A stretch of 64,000 nt of DNA, taken from Parietaria judaica. Taxonomy: Eukaryota; Streptophyta; Magnoliopsida; Rosales; Urticaceae. Numbering within the stretch: position 1 is the first letter of the stretch; every line of letters starts with the position of its first letter. The stretch is taken from NCBI GenBank assembly GCA_954871525.1, contig OX940869.1, positions 14,191,001-14,255,000 on the forward strand. Reading direction: 5' to 3'. Below the pieces are notes generated by a model. That model was not told the origin of the DNA. It saw nothing but the letters and a program-made list of their open reading frames with translations, and searched no databases. Below are positions 45,428 to 56,202 of this stretch, one piece after another. The position numbers were made by a program, and so were the translations under genes.

Positions 45428-45436
45428 ATGAAATAA
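45428..45436 (+). CDS. Tiny upstream ORF of SAMDC
   Basis: atg aaa taa, encoding Met-Lys. The last A of its stop is the first A of the next upstream ORF's ATG. This one-base overlap of a tiny and a small upstream ORF is a known conserved feature of plant SAMDC leaders and takes part in polyamine-responsive translation control. Confidence 0.85.
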   Translation: MK

Positions 45437-45691
45437 TGGAATCCAAATCTGGGAAAAAGAAGTCTAGCAGTAGTAGTAGTTGCAAATCCTCGTTTTACGA
45501 AGCTCCCCTCGGATACAGCATTGAAGACGTTCGCCCTGCCGGAGGAATCGAGAAATTCAGATCAGCTGCTTACTCCAACGTATGTTCTCGTATTCATCTT
45601 GATACAGGTGTTTAGCACATTTGATGTATGTGATTTAATGATCTATGTTTGTTTTCGTGTTTTTTCCAGTGCGTTCGGATGCCATCCTGAG
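45436..45691 (+). CDS. Conserved small upstream ORF of SAMDC (54 residues, spliced)
   Basis: Exons 45,436-45,579 and 45,671-45,691 join across a 91-bp intron (aac|gtatgt ... ttccag|tgc). The peptide begins MESKSGKKKSSSSSSCKSS, continues FYEAPLGYSIEDVRP and GGIEKFRSAAYSN, and ends CVRMPS before a TGA. This is the plant SAMDC upstream peptide. In the known family it represses translation of the main ORF when polyamines are high, in cooperation with the overlapping tiny ORF. Length is typical. The C-terminal end here has Met where many relatives have a basic residue (CVRMPS). Confidence 0.93.
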
Positions 45692-45864
45692 TACCCTCGT
45701 GTGTTTGACGTAGCCCCACAACACCTTTATACTGCTTTCCTACAATTTTTCCCTAGCTATTGATTCTCTCTCCCTCCCCTCTCTTCCTCGTTTTGGCTGC
45801 TGCTTCATTTGCCTTCCCAAATCCTCTGCTCCTTACTGTCTCATCTCCAACTGTTTGAATCACA

Positions 45865-46941
45865 ATGTCCGACCAAGTCTCTGCAATCGGTTTCGAGGGC
45901 TTCGAGAAGAGGCTTGAAGTCTCGTTCTTTGAGCCCGGACTCTTTGCAGACCCCGCAGGCATGGGCCTCCGTGCACTCTCCAAGTCCGAGTTGGATGAGA
46001 TCCTTACGCCAGCAGAGTGTACCATTGTCTCCTCGCTCTCCAACAACTATCTGGACTCCTATGTCCTCTCCGAGTCGAGCTTCTTCGTGTACCCCTACAA
46101 GGTCATTATCAAGACTTGCGGCACGACGAAACTGCTGCTCTCTATCCCTGCCATTCTGAAGCTGGCCGGCAAACTCTCTCTCGCCGTGAAATCCGTGAGG
46201 TACACTCGTGGGTGCTTCATATTCCCCGGCGCTCAGACTTACCCTCACCGGAGTTTTGGAGAGGAGGTGGCTGTCCTCGACAGCCATTTTGGCAAGCTTG
46301 GTTTGACTGGAAAAGCCTACGTCATGGGCGGCGCTGAAAAAGACCAGAACTGGCACGTTTACTCCGCCAATGCTGAGCTGGCAAGCTTGGTTTGGGGATC
46401 ACAGAAGTCGAGCCCAGTCCACACTCTGGAGGTTTGCATGACCGGCTTGGACAAGGAGAGCGCCTCTGTCTTCTACAAAACTGAAGGTAGCTCTGCCACT
46501 ACAATGACCGAAGACTCTGGTATCCGCAAAATCCTGCCAAACTCGGACATATGCGATTTCGAGTTCGACCCATGTGGCTACTCCATGAACTCCATCGAAG
46601 GCGATGCAATCTCGACCATTCACGTCACTCCCGAAGATGGATTCAGCTACGCAAGCTTTGAATCGATGGGCTACAATTTCAATGAGATTGATCTGGGCAA
46701 GCTGCTCGAGAGGGTCTTGGCCTGCTTCAGGCCGAGCAAATTCTCCGTGTCCGTGCACTCTATCTGCGAGGCTGCGTCGAACTTTGAGCTGGAGCTGAAG
46801 GGATACTCCGTGGGCGAGACCCGTGCTGAAGCTCTTGCGATGGGCGGGAGTTTGGTGTACCACAGCTTTGTCAAGACCGAGGAGGTTCATTCTCCGCGAT
46901 CGATCCTGAAGAACTGCTGGAGCGACTCGGACGAGAACTGA
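45865..46941 (+). CDS. SAMDC: S-adenosylmethionine decarboxylase proenzyme
   Basis: The intronless main ORF encodes 358 residues, the usual plant length. The enzyme decarboxylates S-adenosylmethionine to supply aminopropyl groups for spermidine and spermine synthesis in the cytosol. Visible hallmarks are [10 protein letters not shown] with the conserved Glu11 and Glu14, and the self-cleavage site [14 protein letters not shown], where the chain breaks between Glu70 and Ser71 to create the pyruvoyl group. CGTTKLL contains catalytic Cys85, and [13 protein letters not shown] is also typical of plant enzymes. The ATG at 45,865 follows two upstream ORFs in the spliced leader, so translation is expected to be polyamine-regulated. 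No frame damage is seen. Retrotransposon sequence lies on both sides (LTR ending at 44,044; R1 from 47,812). Confidence 0.97.
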   Translation: MSDQVSAIGFEGFEKRLEVSFFEPGLFADPAGMGLRALSKSELDEILTPAECTIVSSLSNNYLDSYVLSESSFFVYPYKVIIKTCGTTKLLLSIPAILKLAGKLSLAVKSVRYTRGCFIFPGAQTYPHRSFGEEVAVLDSHFGKLGLTGKAYVMGGAEKDQNWHVYSANAELASLVWGSQKSSPVHTLEVCMTGLDKESASVFYKTEGSSATTMTEDSGIRKILPNSDICDFEFDPCGYSMNSIEGDAISTIHVTPEDGFSYASFESMGYNFNEIDLGKLLERVLACFRPSKFSVSVHSICEAASNFELELKGYSVGETRAEALAMGGSLVYHSFVKTEEVHSPRSILKNCWSDSDEN

Positions 46942-47005
46942 AGAGGAAGGTGATGAGAAGCGGCTTCTGAACGAGAGACATCTTTTTTCTATTTCTAGTA
47001 GTATG

Positions 47006-47124
47006 AATAAAAAACTTCGTCTGTGGGGTTATGCTGTTTTTCTTTTCTCTGTTTTAGGGTTTAATAATCTCTTTGGGGATTTGATTATTAGACCTTTGTT
47101 ATCTTTTATTATGCAATGAATAAA
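47006..47124 (+). terminator. Polyadenylation signals of SAMDC
   Basis: aataaa at 47,006-47,011 and a second gaataaa at about 47,118-47,124, 65 and 180 bp after the stop codon, with T-rich surroundings. Confidence 0.6.
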
Positions 47125-47129
47125 GCCCA

Positions 47130-47811
47130 TTCTTTTGAGGCAATTTCTTTTTGAATCTTTTTTATGGCAATGTTTGGAATGATTGTGTCGCGTGCGCGCG
47201 GAAGTTTTGAAAACATTAATAAATAATGGGTTATTATTGGCAAAAGTATTCAAGTTATTTAGACATAGGTGACATAGCCAATTTAAGAAAGTTGTCGCAA
47301 AAATATTTAAGTATACTTTTTTTGGTGAATTTGAATTTAAGAAAGTTGTGGCAAAAATATTTAAGTCTACTTTTTTTGGTGAATTTGAAGAGATGAATTG
47401 AGAATTCGAGAAAGAAAGTGAGAAAAAAATAATAATAAGAATTTGCGTTATTGATGTTAAATGAATTTGTGTTTACAGTTTATATATAAATTTATTTTGA
47501 CATTTGTGGGTTGGATCGTTTGAATTTATTTGTTTGATTTCTATTGATGTCATCTATAACAATTAACAACTAACGAAAAAATGGATGAAATCTATCGATT
47601 TAGAGAAAAAAAATAAACTTAAATTTGCTATAATCTTTTTAAATTAATTTTGTGCGGCTCTATTTCTAAATAACTCAAGTAATTTAACCGATAATAACTC
47701 TTAAAAAAATAACCACTTGTGTGGACCATTTCGAGCCACAAGTTGACCTCAAAATGGGGAAATTTCCTAAAAGCTAAATTAAAGAACATAAGTCCGACAC
47801 GGTGGAATAGT
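47130..47811. other. Intergenic, AT-rich
   Basis: Contains a short direct repeat of tttaagaaagttgtcgcaaa / tttaagaaagttgtggcaaa near 47,285 and 47,340. No gene seen. Confidence 0.5.
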
Positions 47812-48128
47812 CTAATGATTAGGTACAATCTCCAAAAGATGTCACTTTTGCCGACCTAATAATTGGATACGATTCCACTTTTTCCATCTCAATAAGAAAA
47901 ATTGGATTCGTCTATTCACATGAGAGCATATGAACTTCCATAATCAACAAATAATTGAATTTTAGCTTTTCCACTGCATCTATGAATTATTATGACACTT
48001 TTAGTAAGGTAAGGATTTAGATGAAATAATAATTACGAAACCTTTATGTTATAAAGCTATGCCTAGGAAATGACCTGACTTTCTCACCATTTTATTGTCG
48101 TTTTGTTTTGAACGGCAACGGAAAATTG
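47812..48128 (-). repeat. Dispersed repeat R1, copy C (inverted, partial)
   Basis: The reverse complement matches 24,420-24,768 along its length (cttttgccgacctaataat, gaaatgacctgactttct, ttgttttgaacggcaa). It lacks the left half of R1. Confidence 0.75.
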
Positions 48129-48151
48129 GGTGTCAACTGGTTTACATCCTG

Positions 48152-48610
48152 TCATGCCAGTTTCACCAAGAAGATCCCACATATATTTTTTTGAGACATT
48201 GAGATGCCCTTACTTGATCTTGCAACTTCCATACCCAGGAAGTACTTGAGATGACCGAGGTCTTTGATCTCGAACTCCTTGGCTAAAAGTCGCTTTAACG
48301 AATTTATTTCAGCTTTGTCATTTCCCGTGAGAACAATGTCATCAATATATACGACAAGGGCAGTAAGTTTATCATCTGGTAAATGTCGGATACATAAAGT
48401 ATGGTCGGGTTGACACTGAGAATGGTCATATTTGACGAGAACATCTGTGAATCTTTTAAACAAAGCTCGAGGTGACTGCTTCAAACCGTATAAAGATTTC
48501 TTCAATTTACACAGTTTGTCACTACCATACTTGTCTTCAAAGCCCGAAGGAACGTCCATATAAACTTCCTCATTGAGATCTCCATTTAAGAAGGCATTCT
48601 TTGTTGAAAA
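48152..48610 (-). pseudogene. Copia reverse transcriptase fragment
   Basis: A minus-strand frame of about 135 residues contains KSLYGLKQSPRALFKRF, VVYIDDIVLTGND and KDLGHLKYFLGMEVA, the second half of copia RT with the catalytic IDD intact. Upstream, about 48,560-48,605, the frame continues with FLNGD-like sequence and then stops abruptly. There are no LTRs nearby. It differs from the copia element at 8-11 kb. Confidence 0.9.
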
Positions 48611-48799
48611 TTGGGTCCTAATTAAGTAACACGGATCGGTTCATCGGGTAACAAAAAATTCTATTTTCTCGAAACGGCCTCATATAAATATAATATCTTA
48701 AATCATTTAATAATAAAATGCCTCATATAATTTTATGAATATGTTCATTAATATTATAATTTAAATGATTATTTTATCTAAAATATAATATTTATAAAA

Positions 48800-49078
48800 C
48801 GAGTCAATGGGAGTCAATGGGACGGGCTTAAATGGCCTGGGGGGTTGGGGGGTTTGATTAGGCCACGGGGCGGGCTTAAGTGGGCATTGGGGCGGAGTGG
48901 GCTTGGGCTTTTGAACAGGATGAGGTAGGCCCGGGACAGGCCTACATAAACGTAACCAAACCAGCTCTATTGATAGGGACAGGCCCAACCTGGCCCACGA
49001 AAAAATAGGGCGGGCGGGTCAAACTTTTTTTTTTTGCGGAGCGGGACAGGTCAGGGCGGGGCCCCCACTTGACACCTC
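48800..49078. mobile_element. Probable non-autonomous hAT fragment
   Basis: A gggcgggcttaa-rich stretch ending in cccccacttgacacctctg, whose inverse (cagaggtgtcaagtg) is a common hAT terminus in plants. The opposite end and target duplication were not resolved. Confidence 0.4.
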
Positions 49079-49168
49079 TGCGTAGAAGCATAGAATTTCT
49101 TTTCAAGATAAAAATAAATTTATCCCAAACACTACAGACAGAGCCCCAATGGACATTCACTCGACATC

Positions 49169-49560
49169 CAGGGCCGTGCCTGAGATTTTCGGGGCCCTAG
49201 GCGAGGAAATTTTTTGGGGCCCCCTGCCGTAATTGCAAATTTTAAGTTTGATACAAAGCTATATAGAATATTTATATATAAATAAATTCTCATTAATAAA
49301 ACACGTCTAGCGGTTTTAGAAAAGTATTAATCAAGTCTGCAAAATAGAGTTTCTCGACCATGTCTTTTTCGATAGACAATTTTAACTTTGAGAAGCTTCT
49401 TTCTGCACGTGCAACTATGACTGATATGGTTAGCATAATTCGGTAGGCAATCCAAGCATTTGGATAACTACAGTCCAATTCTTGTATGTAATTCAAAACA
49501 TCGATCGCTCTCTTCCTGACGGTTGGCACGTTCATACCTTAATATAGAGAGAATATAATT
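49169..49560 (-). pseudogene. hAT transposase C-terminal (dimerisation) fragment with element terminus
   Basis: The minus-strand frame 49,293-49,535 reads YPNAWIAYRIMLTISVIVAR and ERSFSKLKL, the hAT family dimerisation motif, then jumps to SIEKDMVEKLYFADLINTF. About 20 residues expected between these blocks are absent. The terminus cagggccgtgcctgag at 49,169 and ggggccctaggcgag resemble the fragment at 30,035. It lacks the catalytic domain. Confidence 0.8.
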
Positions 49561-49960
49561 TGGGATTAGAGGAATAAATGACGTGAGGAAATTATATAGT
49601 AAAGTGGGAATAAGGGGCCCTAATTAATTTTGGAATTGGGGGTCCAAATATTATAGTTAAGTGATTTTAATTATATAAAAAAAATTATGGGCCCTAAATA
49701 ATTTGGGAATTGGGGGCCCAAATATTATAGTTAATTGATTTTAATTAAAGTTAAGTGATTTTTATTATATATTTTTTGGGAATTAGGGGTCCAAATATTA
49801 AAGTTAAGTGATTTTGATCATATTTTTTTGGTCTTAAATTTAATTTAAGTGATTTTAATATATATAAAACATTAATTTAAGTGATTTTGAGAACCTTAAA
49901 TTTAATTTTTAAGGACCCCTAAATTTAATATTATTTTTTTACTAAAGGCGGCACTCACAC
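49561..49960. repeat. Imperfect tandem repeats around gtccaaatattatagttaag
   Basis: Four or five degenerate units of about 60-80 bp containing ggaattgggg, ccaaatatta and taagtgatttt. They may belong to the hAT remnant on the left. Confidence 0.55.
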
Positions 49961-50922
49961 TCTTTTCTCTGCGGCGAGTGTATACGATAAGTCCTTTTTT
50001 ATCGTCTCTCTTTCCTCGTCCCGCTTTCCAGGTCCGATCTTCTCTCACTTATTTTGTTGTGATTATGCTTCTCTTATATCTGAGATCTTGTATTTTAGGG
50101 TTTTCTAAAATTTGTTGCATTTTAGGGGATTGGATGAAATCTTGTATTTTAACTTGGATTTTAGGGTTCGATCTTGTCTTTCAGGATTTGGTTAATTTTT
50201 GGGATTTTTGCTTGTTCGGATTTGGTTAATTTTCTCTTTCTGTACATTTACACACATTAATTTTATCAAAAGTTATATTACCAAGATTCTTCAATTTTGG
50301 ATAAAAATCACTCTAATTGTAAAAAAAATTGAACAGTTTATGACATAATATTGTCTAAAAATGACCTTACATTAGGAAATAAAATTGAAGTTTGAAATTT
50401 TACGGTCTAAAGTTCGGCTTTTAGAAAGTTTTCTGTCAAAATTTCATTTGAACAGGTACGAATCTATCTCTTATTTGATTATTTTTTAGTATTGCAATTT
50501 ATAGTTATAAAATTGGGTTGAATGTCCATGTTTGTTTTCTAAACCGATCATTTCATTTTCTGGATGTTTAACTTGATCAAAAGATGATGATATTCTGAAA
50601 AGTTAATTAACTTGTAGTTGTGTTGACTTTCTCAGATTAGGGTGAAATTTTAAATTGATTTGATCTTTTTATTAGGATTTAGATTGTATATTTCATTTGA
50701 CTGCATTTTGGGATTGATTTTATTTGATTTGATTCGACTCACAGACTTGTAGTCTTAGTTATAATAATTGACTTGATCTTTTATTAGGATTTAGGATTGT
50801 ATATTTGGATTATAAAAATCAAGTTTCATTTGACTGCATTTTCTGGATGTTTAACTTGTAGTTGCCTAAGTTATAAAAATGGATTTGATCTTTTATGAGG
50901 ATTTAGGTATCTTTTTGGTGAG
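49961..50922 (+). other. Probable leader region of the RING-H2 gene
   Basis: A CT-rich stretch at 49,985-50,045 resembles a transcript start. A donor-like aacag|gtacg at 50,455 and an acceptor-like gatttag|gtatc at about 50,907 could define a leader intron ending just before the start codon. No coding potential. This is a weak prediction. Confidence 0.35.
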
Positions 50923-51645
50923 ATGGCGACGACACAAGAGCTGATCGACGATCCGAACGTGGTGGTGACTATGAGGGAAGAACGATACCCGGAACTCATA
51001 GACCCTCCGCCACCTCACGGCAACGATGACATCATCCTCTCAATCATCGTCACTCCCACGCTATTCACCGAGCGCGAAGGAGAAGGCTTGCGCTGCGGCA
51101 TACGCTGCAAAATTTTCACTCTGGGACCCGCCGCCATATTGCGCAAAAACCCGAAGCCCAACTTCATCGACGACCTATGCGATGAGTTCAACCTCTCGCC
51201 CATAGCCGCCGGCCTAATCGCCGACACCATCTTCACCCTCATGACCCACCAAATCGCCAATTGGAGCACCCACGAATGTGCCCGCATCAGAACTCTCGAA
51301 CTCGACGCCGATGTCCTTGCCTTCGTCCACGAGCTACCTCCGCCCTCGGAATTTCCCTTACCCGTTGACGGTGAAAATGAAAATGACTATGAGGATGACA
51401 TCATCGGTTCCGATTTTGGTGATGACGAGCTTATTAGATTTGAGGCGGCGGATAAAGACTCGGTGGAGGCTTTAGTGAGAGTGACGGCGGGAAAAGCGGC
51501 GACGTGTCCGGTTTGTTTGGACGAGGTTGCGGTCGGGGAGCAAGTGACCCGCTTGCCCTGCGAGCATTGCTTCCACAGGAATTGCATTGTTCGGTGGTTC
51601 GAGCGGAGCAAGTTCTGCCCGCTCTGCCGCTTTCAGCTGCCCTAG
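50923..51645 (+). CDS. RING-H2 finger protein, probable E3 ubiquitin ligase
   Basis: Intronless ORF of 240 residues with ATG in gatggcgac context. The C-terminal RING-H2 domain has all eight zinc ligands in C3H2C3 order: Cys195, Cys198, Cys213, His215, His218, Cys221, Cys232, Cys235 (CPVCLDEVAVGEQ, CEHCFHRNCIVRWF, CPLC). The Trp before the last pair is at the usual E2-contact position. Residues 130-185 are acidic (ENENDYEDDIIGSDFGDDE). Residues 35-125 form a folded-looking segment without known domain. There is no signal peptide or membrane segment, so it is probably cytosolic or nuclear. Substrate unknown. Such intronless RING-H2 genes are common in plants. The reading frame is intact and GC-richer than the surroundings. 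Confidence 0.9.
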   Translation: MATTQELIDDPNVVVTMREERYPELIDPPPPHGNDDIILSIIVTPTLFTEREGEGLRCGIRCKIFTLGPAAILRKNPKPNFIDDLCDEFNLSPIAAGLIADTIFTLMTHQIANWSTHECARIRTLELDADVLAFVHELPPPSEFPLPVDGENENDYEDDIIGSDFGDDELIRFEAADKDSVEALVRVTAGKAATCPVCLDEVAVGEQVTRLPCEHCFHRNCIVRWFERSKFCPLCRFQLP

Positions 51646-52114
51646 TTTCTATTTATTCTTTATTTACTAGTTACAAAATAGGAAAAAAAATGAGAATGTT
51701 TAATTTATTTGTTATTTAGATTGCGTGTTAATAATGTACTCACGTATTTTATTTGAGAATAGAAGGAAGAAAAAGTATTTGTAGAATTTATCACTACGAG
51801 AAAATCTTAATGATAATACACAAAGAGATGAAAACTTTACAATGTGTAAATGAAAAGTTTGACATGTGTGGCACTTCCTGAAATTACAAACACTTCCTGA
51901 AATTGTTTGGCACTAAAAGCAACATTCAAAGTAGCAATTGTAAGCACTAATGAGAATCACAGATGACAAATAAAAAGTGGTACACGAATAATAAGACTGT
52001 AAAATTTGTACAAGCATTTTGCAATAATGAAGAAAACATGAGGCTCATCACAAGAAGAACCATTATATCATTCACTAATTCAATGTAAGAAGTCCTTCAT
52101 TTATAACATGAATT

Positions 52115-52470
52115 TCACAATGTCAATTGCATAATTGAGTTCTCTACATAATCTGTCATACTTCCCAGCTCAAAGCTTCATTCTTCATTTATGAATTCAT
52201 AAATCCACAAATTGAAGGGAAAAAAAAAACTAAGTCACAGAAACCCTAGGGATGATTCATTTTCAACATGAATTGCACAATTTCATTGGCATAATTGAGT
52301 TTCTTTACAATATCATTCAAACTTCCCAGCTTAAAGCTTCATTCTTCAACCATTATCTCAAATCAATTTCATTCTGGAGCATCGAAAAATTGAAGAAGAA
52401 AACAAAAACTAAGTCACAAAAACCCTAGGGATGATTCATTTTCAACATGAAATGCACAATTTCAATATAT
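52115..52470. repeat. Tandem repeat of about 160-180 bp, just over two copies
   Basis: Shared blocks gaatttcacaatgtca/gaattgcacaatttca, cttcccagct.aaagcttc and aaccctagggatgattcat recur near 52,108, 52,268 and 52,446. The last partial unit leads into the splice acceptor of the next gene. Confidence 0.75.
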
Positions 52471-52499
52471 TAAACTATAACATGTTTATTTTCTTGCAG

Positions 52500-53953
52500 G
52501 TTTTAGCGTACGAGTGTTTGCCGGGTGTGCAAAGAACCGAGGCGGTCCGTCATGAGGGATATTCAATACCGCGTATCTGCAAATGGGCAACGGATCTAGA
52601 AAATATCGTAGTAGATATTCTTGATGAGGAGCGTGATCCGACGGTTGGTTGATATATATTGATAGCGAAACCAGTTTGATTTATAGAAGTAAACAATAGG
52701 TGTATTAATTCTAAATTTATAAAAAAAATTAGGGACAATTGAGTATGCTATTGTGGACGGATGTAGAAAACAACCAACCGGCACCATCGCCGCCACAGGG
52801 AGTACTATACCCCGAATATGATGTGGTCTTGGCTAATCAAGAGGAGGAGGAGGAGGAGGAGGAGGAGGAGGAGGAGGAGGAGGATGACGACGAGGCTTAT
52901 CAGGATTGGTTGAATGAGGAGGACCAACACGAGGATGAGGATGATGATGAGGCTGACCAGGATTGGTTGAATGAGGAGGATGATGATGATGAGGACATAG
53001 ATGAGGAGAATGAGGACGAGAATGTGGAGGAGAATGAGTATGGGGACCAAGATGCCATGGAGATTGACTGTCGATTCAAGCCCCTCGAAAACTCAGACCC
53101 CGAGCTCATGAGGCGGTTTACTGACTGGTTTAATGGCACGGGAGATCAGCCTGCGACATGTGCGCTTGGTGCATACCCGAGGAGGCTTTTTCAAACGCTC
53201 GTGAAACACACATGCTGGCTCTCTGATACAGTAATAATTCTTCCACATAAATATTTAGCAATTTATAATTCTGTCATTTTATATTTATCAATTTACTATT
53301 AAATGCAGCACATCGACGAGATTGCTTACGGGCTCTGTAAGCGACTGACAGAATTTCCCGCCAGTATACCAGACTCTAGTACGATCACTGCATTCGATTC
53401 GGTCTTCATGATACAGTTGAAGATTGTTGCCGACCGAATCAGGCACCAAGAACTGTATATGGACAATTATCTATTTTCAGATTTGGTGGAAGGAGTCAAT
53501 CTGGCATACGGCCGAGCTTGGAGAGCGCTAAACACAATGTACTTCCCAATCCTAAAAAAGAATGGAGAATGGATGGCATGCAAGGCCGATTTCATACAAG
53601 CCGAGTTCGTCTTGTTTGATTCAACCCCGCCCGACGATGTTGACGATCAGGAGACAACAAAAATCGTGGAGGATCTGAAGACGTACTTCCATTGGATCTT
53701 AAAAGAGGCAAACTTGAGCCGAGAGGTCCGGCTTCCACATCTGATGGATCGCGACATTCGGTTTACCAGACGAGCCATGTGCCCGTCTTGCAGGGAACCT
53801 TCGGAAGTCGCCTCGGGAAGCAGCGCCATATTTGCGATGAAGTGTATTGAGTTCGACATGCTCGGAGAGTCGCCGATGTTGTTGGACCATAGGCGGGTTA
53901 CTGCTGCCAGGTTTAGATACGCCTCCGAAATCTTCTCCAATTGGTGCACGTGA
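52500..53953 (+). CDS. Ulp1/C48-like protein with acidic repeats, probably not catalytic
   Basis: Three exons, all phase 0: 52,500-52,643, 52,733-53,230 and 53,309-53,953 (GT-AG each), giving about 428 residues; an upstream first exon is likely missing. Exon 1 (AYECLPG, SIPRICKWATD) resembles the DUF1985-type domain found next to plant Ulp1-like proteases. Exon 2 has a run of Glu from a gag trinucleotide repeat and two DWLNEED units. Exon 3 (AYGRAWRALNTMYFPIL, GEWMACKADFIQAEFVLFDS) follows the Ulp1 fold. The catalytic His-Trp position reads Glu-Trp and no DCG-type Cys motif follows before the stop. It is probably a transposon-carried, inactive SUMO-protease relative. Confidence 0.6.
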
Positions 53954-54140
53954 ATATTTGGACAACTATTCTAACTGTTGTAATATTTTGGACAACTATG
54001 TTTATATTTTAGTTTGTTTTAATATTTTGGACAACTATTCCAGTGCCATGTTTTAGTATGTTTTAATATTTTGGACAACTGTTGTAATATTTTGGACTAC
54101 TATGTTAATTTAACCATGTTAATATTTTGGAATAGGGCTG
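53954..54140. repeat. Minisatellite of taatattttggacaactat units
   Basis: At least five copies of attttggacaactat with variable spacers, directly after the stop codon of the Ulp1-like gene. Confidence 0.8.
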
Positions 54141-54808
54141 GAATACAAATACAAGAATACAATTTGTATTGTTTGGATTTTTGTTTATTAAAGAGTAAAA
54201 AATTAGTAAATATCATTCTCGTTGTGTATTAATAATACGATTACCGTTATGTAAATAGATACTTGCCGCTATATAAATCGATACTTGCCGCTGTGTAAGT
54301 AATAATTTAATTGGAATACAAATACAAGAATAAAATTTGCATTGTTTCGAATTTTTTTTATTAAACAATACAAATACAGGAAAAAAAAAAACTAGATTTG
54401 GATTAGGGTTTCCCAAAGTGGTATGGACAAAACTAGATTTGGATTAGGGTATCTCAAAGTGGTTGCTTCAATTCGTTACCGCTATCAATGATAATAGTAG
54501 TATTTCTTTCTAGTACAGATTGCTTTATTTTGTTACCGCTACTAATTCACGTTTCTTTATTCCGTTACCTCTACCAATACGAATAGTAGTATTTCTTTCT
54601 AATACAAATGACTTTACTTGATATTAGTATGTCTTACTAATATGAGATTATGAGTTGCTTTACTTATAGCTGGTACTTTTATTTTTTTATATATAGAACC
54701 CAAGTCACCAGCGGTTAGAAACTCGACTATAAAGTAAAGGCACCCACGTCACCAGATCACAAGAAAGCCCAGAATTGTAGATCTACTTTCGACCATAGCA
54801 GCTCTACA

Positions 54809-55208
54809 ATGTACGACCTTGCCGATAGTTCAAGCACTTCTCCAACTCAGAAGGATCGAAGGTGTCTTTGCAAATGCGGCAACAACACGATAGTCTTAAC
54901 GTCAAACACGTGGAAGAATCCAGGAAGAAGATTCAAGTGTTGTTCGAAGATGAAGGTACGTTCATTGATGACGAATTTATACTTGATCTTTGAAATTTTC
55001 ATAAGGTTATGATTTTGGGTATTTTGCTTGTCATCAGGGAAAAGATAATTGCGGATACTTTGATTGGGTAGATCCAGAACCAATTCCACAAATTGATGCC
55101 CTTCAACCAATTCAAATACTGGAACGACGAAACTACTACGAGTTCATCAGTTGGGGAAAACTAATGTTCATAACTTTCTTTGTCGTTTTATGGATGTTCT
55201 TCAAGTGA
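54809..55208 (+). CDS. Small GRF zinc-finger membrane protein
   Basis: Two exons, 54,809-54,955 and 55,038-55,208, joined by an 82-bp intron (aag|gtacg ... catcag|gga, phase 0), encode 105 residues. The GRF-type zinc finger spans residues 19-60: CLCKCG, NPGRRFKCC, and after the splice KDNCGYFDWVDPE. This signature is found in topoisomerase III, NEIL3-type repair enzymes and many small plant proteins near transposons, where it binds single-stranded nucleic acid. A hydrophobic segment (KLMFITFFVVLWMFF, residues 91-105) ends the protein, so it may be tail-anchored. A TATA-like tatatatag lies near 54,699. The frame is intact. Confidence 0.75.
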
Positions 55209-55934
55209 GTATTTGTCTGGTGCGCGGTTTGGTGTTTTGTAACGAAGACGTGTTGAACCATTTTGTATTTCAATGTTTACCGCTATGTTAAAGTTAATAT
55301 ATTGTATGACAATCAAACCGCCCTCTGTTAATGTTATTATATCTCACTTTGACAGTTGTACCGCTATGTTAATAGAATTTATCATAGTATAACTTCCGAT
55401 CTAAATTACTGCTAGCACCTTCTCCGGTATCGGATCACCAAAACGTCAGACAATAACTGAGAGAGATGAGTTAGCTAACACTTTGGTAATGCGATACCGG
55501 AGTTGGTGATCATAGCTTCGTCCGTTCATTAAAAATGTAGAGAGAGAGATAAGGAGAGGAGGCGGCAGGCAGCTATATATTGCAAATTGTGCTCCATTTT
55601 AGGGTTTTCGTCTATATATATCGATAAAAGGGTATTTTGGTACTTATAATCCTCTTACCGCTATTCCTTATATTTTAGTCTCCCAAACAACACAGAAATA
55701 GTAAATATTGAGTACCGCTATATGTTACATAATAGCGGGATTATCAAATACAAAACAAAGATAAATAATAAATAATCAGATATTCTTCATTCTGTAATAC
55801 ATCACACAATGAGTAAATATTGAGTACCGCTATATGTTACATAATAGCGGGAATAAATCATGCAAAACCAAACTTGAATAGGAACGGCGGGAAGCACAGA
55901 TGCAGCTTCTCCTAACACGAGCTGCTTCACGAAG

Positions 55935-56115
55935 CTTGCAGAGTATAAGAACGACTGCGAAGAAGCAAGGATGTAAACAAATTTTCACACCTCCTTGTAA
56001 ATATTATATGAATGCACGGCGGCATAGCGGCACGACTGCGAAGAAGCAAGAATGCAAACGGAGTTTTTCACCTCCTTGTAGATATTGTATGAATGCACGG
56101 CGGCATAAAAGATAT
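55935..56115. repeat. Direct repeat of about 88 bp, two copies
   Basis: actgcgaagaagcaa, cacctccttgta and atgaatgcacggcggcata occur twice in the same order. A 72-residue ORF across it is repeat-derived. Confidence 0.8.
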
Positions 56116-56202
56116 TGACGAGCAACCGACGAATAGTAAATATTATCATGGAGAGAGATGATGGATATAATTCTATTTTTTAGGGTTAGGGATTGTTCTT
56201 TT

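Noticed and set aside
45865..46890. Several 100-170-residue ORFs antisense to SAMDC
   Set aside because: Shadow frames of a strongly coding gene with biased codons.
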